Shown here piece by piece: positions 61,668 through 64,000 of a stretch of DNA of 64,000 bases; position 1 is the stretch's first letter, and every line of letters begins with the position of its first letter. The notes beneath the pieces were generated by a model. The model was not told the origin of the DNA. It saw only the letters and a list, made by a program, of their open reading frames with translations, and searched no databases. The translations under genes were made by a program, and so were the position numbers. Source of the stretch: Skeletonema tropicum (Eukaryota > Bacillariophyta > Thalassiosirophyceae > Thalassiosirales > Thalassiosiraceae); assembly GCA_037178625.1 (NCBI GenBank), contig CM074131.1, positions 1,364,001 through 1,428,000 on the forward strand, given 5' to 3'.

Positions 61668-64000
61668 TAGCTATGAGGCGCTTCTAGTGGCCCATCATAG
61701 TCGGTGGCGATACTAAACAAACACATTGGCACTGCTCAGACGGGTTGCTTTCGTAGAAGCGAAGCTACCACCCTAGTAGCCAATCTGAGAGGTCCAATTG
61801 TGTCTGGCCGCATCACTACATTCACCAGATCGTATCTATCGTCGTCAGTATAGCTATGAGGCGCTTCTCAAAGACCCATGGCAATACTAAACGCACACAT
61901 TGGCACTGCTCAGACGGGTTGCTTTCGTAGAAGCGAAGGTAACACCCTAGTATCCAATCTGAGAGGTCCCATTGTGGCTGGCCGGCATCACTACATTCAA
62001 CCAGATCGTATCTATCGTCGTCAGTATAGCTATGAGGCGCTTCTAGTGGCTCATTATGGTCGATGGCGATACTAAACAAGCACATTGGCACTGCTCAGAC
62101 GGGTTGCTTACGTAGAAGCGAAGCTACCACCCTAGTAGCCAATCTGAGAGGTCCAATTGTGGCTGGCCGGCATCACTACATTCACCAGATCGTATCTATC
62201 GTCGTCAGTATAGCTATGAGTCGCTTCTCTAGTGGCCCATGGCAATACTAAACGCACACATTGGCACTGCTCAGACGGGTTGCTTCCGTAGAAGCGAAGC
62301 TACCACCCTAGTATCCAATATGAGAGGTCCAATTGTGGCTGGCCGGCATCACTACATTCAACCAGATCGTATCTATCGTCGTCAGTATAGCTATGAGGCC
62401 CTTCTAGTGGCTCATTATGGTCGGTGGCGATACTAAACAAGCACATTGACACTGCTCAGACGGGTTGCTTTCGTAGAAGCGAAGCTACCACCCTAGTAGC
62501 CAATCTGAGAGGTCCAATTGTGGCTGGCCGGCATCACTACATTCACCAGATCGTATCTATCGTCGTCAGTATAGCTATGAGGCGCTTCTAGTGGCCCATC
62601 ATAGTCGGTGGCGATACTAAACAAACACATTGGCACTGCTCAGACGGGTTGCTTTCGTAGAAGCGAAGCTACCACCCTCGTAGCCAATCTGAGAGGTCCA
62701 TATGTGGCTGGCCGGCATCACTACATTCAACCAGATCGTATCTATTGTCGTCAGTATAGCTATGAGGCGCTTCTAGTGGCTCATTATGGCCGGTGGCGAT
62801 ACTAAACAAGCTTACTGACACTGCTCAGACGGGTTGCTTTCGTAGAAGCGAAGCTACCACCCTAGTATCCAATATGAGAGGACTAATTGTGGCTGGCCGG
62901 CATCACTACATTCAACCAGCTCGTATCTATTGTCGTCAGTATAGCTATGAGTCGCTTCTCTAGTGGACCATTATAGTCGGTGGCGATACTAAACAAGCAT
63001 ATTGACACTGCTCAGACGGGTTGCTTTCGTAGAAGCGAAGCTACCACCCTAGTAGCAAATCTAAGAGGAATAATTGTGGCTGGCCGGCATCACTACATTC
63101 AACCAGATCGTATCTATCGTCGTCAGTATAGCTATGAGGCGCTTCTAGTGGCCCATCATAGTCGGTGGCGATACTAAACAAACACATTGGCACTGCTCAG
63201 ACGGGTTGCTTTCGTAGAAGCGAAGCTACCACCCTAGTAGCCAATCTGAGAGGTCCAATTGTGTCTGGCCGGCATCACTACATTCACCAGATCGTATCTA
63301 TCGTCGTCAGTATAGCTATGAGGCGCTTCTCAAAGACCCATGGCAATACTAAACGCACACATTGGCACTGCTCAGACGGGTTGCTTTCGTAGAAGCGAAG
63401 GTAACACCCTAGTATCCAATCTGAGAGGTCCCATTGTGGCTGGCCGGCATCACTACATTCAACCAGATCGTATCTATCGTCGTCAGTATAGCTATGAGGC
63501 GCTTCTAGTGGCTCATTATGGTCGATGGCGATACTAAACAAGCACATTGGCACTGCTCAGACGGGTTGCTTACGTAGAAGCGAAGCTACCACCCTAGTAG
63601 CCAATCTGAGAGGTCCAATTGTGGCTGGCCGGCATCACTACATTCACCTGATCGTATCTATCGTCGTCAGTATAGCTATGAGTCGCTTCTCTAGTGGCCC
63701 ATGGCAATACTAAACGCACACATTGGCACTGCTCAGACGGGTTGCTTCCGTAGAAGCGAAGCTACCACCCTAGTATCCAATATGAGAGGTCCAATTGTGG
63801 CTGGCCGGCATCACTACATTCAACCAGATCGTATCTATCGTCGTCAGTATAGCTATGAGGCCCTTCTAGTGGCTCATTATGGTCGGTGGCGATACTAAAC
63901 AAGCACATTGACACTGCTCAGACGGGTTGCTTTCGTAGAAGCGAAGCTACCACCCTAGTAGCCAATCTGAGAGGTCCAATTGTGGCTGGCCGGCATCACT
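61668..64000 (+). repeat. Satellite array 2: at least 13 units, opposite orientation
   Basis: The same satellite family as 36.6-43.0 kb but reverse-complemented: TAGCTATGAGGCGCTTCTAG, GTAGAAGCGAAGCTACCACCC, AATCTGAGAGGTCC and GGCTGGCCGGCATCAC recur. Thirteen units are visible, average 182 bp (175-186), slightly shorter than array 1. Units at 61878/62063/62239 reappear at 63340/63525/63701, a 1,462-bp (8-unit) higher-order period. Frames starting MAILN occur per unit but stop at 62-65 codons. The array runs off the right edge. Confidence 0.96.

Overview
The window is nuclear DNA of a photosynthetic stramenopile, most likely a diatom. The genes are eukaryotic and carry short GT-AG introns, mostly 81-152 bp. 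Several products (NAD kinase, P450, SMUBP2-like helicase, JmjC-like protein) start with a signal peptide ending near an aromatic residue, like the diatom plastid 'ASAFAP' presequence. Short convergent and divergent gene pairs alternate with repeat-rich stretches. The diatom call is inferred from these traits; no marker gene fixes the genus.

Layout. 0-5.6 kb: a DHX33/Dhr2-like DEAH helicase running off the left edge, a repeat-bearing spacer, and eIF4A. 6.6-11.2 kb: FIG4, a phosphoinositide phosphatase whose two halves look like separate genes until an intron is placed. 11.7-12.1 kb: a hAT-like miniature element with a perfect 8-bp target duplication. 12.2-24.8 kb: a compact block with an SGNH-like membrane-anchored protein, a GNAT acetyltransferase, Sec61 alpha, a HAD phosphatase, NAD kinase, a JmjC/cupin-like protein and a five-exon Na+/H+ exchanger. 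24.8-28.6 kb: gene-poor, rich in inverted repeats. 28.6-35.0 kb: a coiled-coil membrane protein, an alpha/beta hydrolase, a Cys-rich nuclear-type protein, tRNA-Arg(UCG) beside a fold-back repeat, and a three-exon SSU72 phosphatase. 35.3 kb: a 274-bp terminal-inverted-repeat element.

A 34-copy array of a ~190-bp satellite fills 36.6-43.0 kb. The same satellite returns in opposite orientation from 61.7 kb to the right edge (13 copies seen). The two arrays bracket an 18.7-kb gene island: a gamma-tubulin complex protein, HisG, the SMUBP2-like helicase, a nitroreductase, a small membrane protein, a RelA/SpoT-domain protein, a frame-broken coding stretch next to a 500-N gap, a nucleolin-like RRM/RGG protein and a cytochrome P450. 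A Tc1/mariner-like element with TA duplications and a small two-exon gene sits exactly at the inner edge of the second array.

Most genes are housekeeping: RNA helicases, translation, ER translocation, histidine synthesis, NADP supply, microtubule nucleation, and Pol II CTD and phosphoinositide turnover. No operon-like pathway is apparent. The least ordinary content is the mirrored higher-order satellite, the collection of small DNA transposons placed in promoters and array edges, and the unusual proteins (DESD-box eIF4A, enlarged FIG4, RelA/SpoT-repeat protein, coiled-coil membrane protein).
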